The notes beneath the pieces were generated by a model. The model worked only from the letters and a program-made list of their open reading frames with translations. It ran no database searches and was not told the DNA's origin. The position numbers and the translations under genes are program-made. Of a stretch of DNA of 64,000 bases, positions 61,201 through 64,000 are shown in pieces. Location: assembly GCF_051014445.1 (NCBI RefSeq), contig NW_027488369.1:13100001-13164000 (forward strand), read 5' to 3'. Position 1 is the first letter of the stretch. Each line of letters starts with the position of its first letter. The stretch comes from Colletes latitarsis. Taxonomy: Eukaryota; Arthropoda; Insecta; Hymenoptera; Colletidae.

Positions 61201-62876
61201 ACGTAGTAATGTGGTACCACACTGAAACATTCAATAAAAGCTGGTTCCGATTAGTATTTTAGAGGATAACGCGGGTTATGTCTGGGATAGTTCTGGTATT
61301 TGCAGTCATCTGGCTCATACTTTCGCGTTTTTCGCATACTTGTTGGCCAGATCCTGGGCTTTTTCTGGTTTGGATCCCGTAGTAATGTGGTACCACACCG
61401 AAACAGTCAATTAAACCTGGTTGCGATTAATATTTTAGAGGATAACTCCGGTTATGTCTCGGTTAGGTCTGGCATTTGTCCTCATCTGGCTCGTACTTTC
61501 GCATTTTTCGCATACTTGTTGGCCACATCCTGGCCTTCTTCTGGCTTCGACCACGTAGTAAAGTGGTACCACACTGAAACAGTCAATAGAAGCTGGTTCC
61601 GATTAGTATTTTAGAGGATAACGCTGGTTAAGTCTGGGATAGTTCTGGTATTTGCAATCATCTGGCACATACTTTCGCGTTTTTCTCATAGTTGTTGGCC
61701 AGGTCCTGGGCTTTTTCTGGTTTGGATCACGTAGTATTGTGGTACCACACTGTCAATAAAAGCAGGTTCTGCTTAGTATTTTAGAGGATAACGCTTGTTA
61801 TGTCTGGGTTAGTTCTGGTATTTGCAATCATCTGGCTCATACATTCGCGTTTTTCGCATACTTGTTGGCCAGATCCTGGGCTTTTTCTGGTTTGGATCAC
61901 GTAGTAATGTGGTGCCACACCGAAACAGTCAATTAAACCTGGTTGCGATTAATATTTTAGAGGATAACGCTGGTTATGTCACGGTTAGGTCTGGGCTTTG
62001 CCCTCATCTGCCTCGTACTTTCGCACTTTTCGCATACTTGTTGGCCAGATCCTGGGCTTTTTCTGGTTTGGATCACGTAGTAATATGGTACCACACTGTC
62101 AATAAAAGCAGGTTCTGCTTAGTATTTTAGAGGATAACGCTGGTTATGCCTGGGTTAGTTCTGGTATTTGCAATCATCTGGCTCATACTTTCGCGATTTT
62201 CGCATACTTGTTGGCCAGATCCTGGGTTTTTTCTGTTTTGGATCCCGTCGCAATGTGGTTCCACACCGAAACAGTCAATTAAACTGGTTGCGATTAATAT
62301 TTTAGAGGATAACGCCGGTTATGTCACGGTTAGGTCTGGGCTTTGCCCTCATCTGCCTCGTACTTTCGCACTTTTCGCATACTTGTTGGCCAGATCCTGG
62401 CCTTTTTCTGGTTTGGGTCACGTAGTAATGCGGTACCACACCGAAACAGTTAATAAAAGCTGGTTCCGATTAGTATTTTAGAGGATAACGCTGGATATGT
62501 CTGTGTTAGTTCTGGTATTTGCAATCATCTGGCTCAAACTTTCGCGTTTTTCGCATACTTGTTGGTCAGATCCTGGGCTTTTTCTGGTTTGGATCACGTA
62601 GTATTGTGGTACCACACTGTCAATAAAAGCAGGTTCTGCTTAGTATTTTAGAGGATAACGCTTGTTATGTCTGGGTTAGTTCTGGTATTTGCAATCATCT
62701 GGCTCATACATTCGCGTTTTTCGCATACTTGTTGGCCAGATCCTGGGCTTTTTCTGGTTTGGATCACGTAGTAATGTGGTGCCACACCGAAACAGTCAAT
62801 TAAACCTGGTTGCGATTAATATTTTAGAGGATAACGCCGGTTATGTCACGGTTAGGTCTGGGCTTTGCCCTCATCT
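58245..62876 (+). repeat. Satellite mosaic, including a 19-bp deleted monomer
   Basis: The array continues with mixed monomers. The TTTCGAATACTTTTTGGCC unit recurs at 58.7 kb. About 60263-60645 matches 62010-62392 (offset 1747), and about 61708-62007 matches 62575-62874 (offset 867). A monomer at 59230-59241 has lost 19 bp. Rare markers unique to this part are GGTTATGTCACGG with GGGCTTTGCCC, and AGCAGGTTCTGCTTAG. Confidence 0.8.
59221..59250 (+). other. Monomer with 19-bp deletion between CATACTT direct repeats
   Basis: The sequence reads CTCATACTTGTTGGCC. A normal unit has CATACTTTCGCGTTTTTCG followed by CATACTTGTTGG. The two CATACTT copies lie 19 bp apart and only one remains here, so 19 bp were lost exactly between short direct repeats. 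This is the largest intramonomer deletion I noticed. Confidence 0.93.
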
Positions 62877-64000
62877 GGCTCATACTTTCGCATTTTGCGC
62901 ATACTTGTTGGCCAGATCCTGGCCTCTTTCTGGTTTGGATCATCGTAGCAATGCGGTACCACACCGAAACAGTCAATTACACCTGGTTGCGATTAATATT
63001 TTAGGGGATAACGCCGGTTACGTCTCGGTTAGGTCTGGGATTTTCCCTCATCTGGCTCGTACTTTCGCGTTTTTCGCATTCTTGTTGGCCCGATCCTGGG
63101 ATTTTTCTGGTTTGGATCAGGTAGTAATGCGGTACCACACCGAAACAGTCAATTAAACCTGGTTGCGATTAATATTTTAGAGGATAACGCCGGTTATGTC
63201 TCGGTTTGGTCTGGGATTTGCCCTCAACTGGCTCGTACTTTCGCATTTTGCGCCTACTTGTTGGCCAGATCCTGGCCTTTTTCTGGTCTGGATCACGTAG
63301 TAATGCAGTACCACACCGAAACAGTCAATTAAACCTGGTTGCGATTAATATTTTAGAGGATATCGCTGGTTATGTCTGGGTTACTTCTGGTATTTGCTAT
63401 CATCTGGCTTGTACTTTCGCATTTTTCGCATTCTTGGTGGCCAGATCCTGGCCTTTTTCTGGTTTGGATCACGTAGTAATGTGGTCCCACAACGAAACAG
63501 CCAATTATACCTGGTTGCGATTAATATTTTAGCGGATAACGCCGGTCATGTCTGGGTAGGTCTGGGATTTGTCCTTATCTGGCTCGTACTTTCGCGTTTT
63601 TCGCATACTTGTTGGCCAGATCCTGGCCTTTTTCTGGTTTGGATCACGTAGTAATGTGGTACCACACTGAAACAGTCAATTAACCCTGGTTCAGATTAGT
63701 ATTTTAGAGGATAGCGCTGGTTATGTCTGGGTGAGTTCTGGTATTTGCAATCATCTGGCTCGTACTTTCGCGTTTTTCGCATACTTGTTGGCCAGATCCT
63801 GGCCTCTTTCTGGTTTGGATCACGTAGTAATGCGGTACCACACCGAAACAGTCAATTAAATCTGGTTGCGATTAATATTTTAGGGGATAAAGCCGGTAAT
63901 GTCTCGGTTAGGTATGGTATATGCCCTCATCTGGCTCGTACTTTCGCATTTTTCGCATACTTGTTGGCCAGATCCTGGCCTTTTTCTGGCTTGGACCACG
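62877..64000 (+). repeat. Higher-order block H, copy 2, cut by window end
   Basis: Downstream partner of 57121-58244. The match is still intact at the last base, so the true length of the duplication is unknown and the array continues past the window. Immediately to its left, 62575-62874 is a copy of 61708-62007, so the junction near 62875 joins two recently copied segments within a single monomer and in register. Confidence 0.88.

Larger units (their letters stand above)
1..64000 (+). repeat. Tandem satellite array, ~176-bp monomer, ~363 head-to-tail copies
   Basis: Every part of the window can be read as copies of one unit, phased here on AATATTTTAG. Key landmarks in order are AGGATAACGCCGGTTATG, a TCTGG-rich stretch, CATCTGGCTCGTACTTTCGC, TTTTTCGCATACTTG, TTGGCCAGATCCTGG, TTTGGATCACGTAGTAATG, GGTACCACACCGAAACAGTC and AATTAAACCTGGTTGCGATT. 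Spacing between equivalent landmarks is 176 bp, varying by a few bases where small indels occur. All copies read in the same direction; I found no inverted monomer. A consensus read by eye has 39 C, 41 G and 10 CpG in 176 bp. No unique sequence interrupts the array and neither edge is present. A unit close to nucleosome-repeat length is typical of centromeric and heterochromatic satellites, but assignment to a centromere is inference. I do not recognise the family. Confidence 0.97.

Noticed and set aside
1..64000. CRISPR-like periodic repeats
   Set aside because: The full 176-bp period is repeat; there are no unique spacers between short conserved repeats and no cas genes.
1..64000. Telomere-like GGGTTAG within TCTGGGTTAGTTCTGG
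   Set aside because: It occurs once per monomer and is not tandemly repeated, so it is incidental.
1..64000. CENP-B box in TTTCGCATTTTTCGCATA
   Set aside because: Only TTCG and one later CG of the essential core positions match; the A and GGG positions do not.
1..64000. Embedded transposable element or retroviral fragment
   Set aside because: I found no stretch that departs from the monomer, no terminal repeats, no target-site duplications and no polymerase or integrase motifs.

Overview
The whole 64 kb window is one tandem satellite DNA array. Head-to-tail monomers of about 176 bp run from base 1 to base 64000, roughly 363 units, all on the same strand. I see no protein-coding gene, RNA gene, transposable element, CRISPR array or unique-sequence spacer, and neither array edge lies inside the window. 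This points to eukaryotic constitutive heterochromatin (centromeric, pericentromeric or subtelomeric). I do not recognise the monomer and cannot name the organism. The consensus I read by eye is 176 bp with 80 G+C (45%) and 10 CpG dinucleotides, an observed/expected ratio near 1.1.

The monomers are not uniform. Most vary between two states at a few linked sites, and several of these are CpG versus TpG/CpA transitions (GCCGG/GCTGG, CTCGTAC/CTCATAC, ATGCGG/ATGTGG, CACACCG/CACACTG). Small indels mark recurrent subfamilies: a 6-bp loss giving CACACTGTCAATAAAAG, a 6-bp loss in GACCCTTTTCTCG, a 3-bp loss in CATACTTGGCCAG, and a 1-bp gain in GGATCATCGTAGCA. Two short dyad symmetries recur: TGTGGTACCACA, and GGCCAG-ATC-CTGGCC.

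Monomers are grouped into patchy higher-order repeats (HORs). 1-9.7 kb is a mosaic of blocks copied at offsets of 1931, 2636, 2812, 3164 and 7378 bp. 9.7-18.8 kb is less ordered and includes 5-monomer spacing. 18.78-27.93 kb is the clearest HOR domain: three consecutive copies of 21, 20 and 11 monomers. 28.8-32.0 kb repeats the block at 15.5-19.0 kb. 32.1-34.8 kb holds an 11-monomer pair. 37.9-39.3 kb holds a regular 4-monomer HOR of exactly 704 bp. 40.4-64 kb is another mosaic, with blocks shared at offsets of 1.75, 1.94, 3.2, 5.3, 5.8 and 17.4 kb, the last running off the window end.

Breakpoints between blocks keep the monomer register, as expected from unequal exchange and gene conversion between aligned monomers. 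Open reading frames of up to 218 codons exist on both strands, but they are by-products of a stop-poor repeat and I annotate none as genes.
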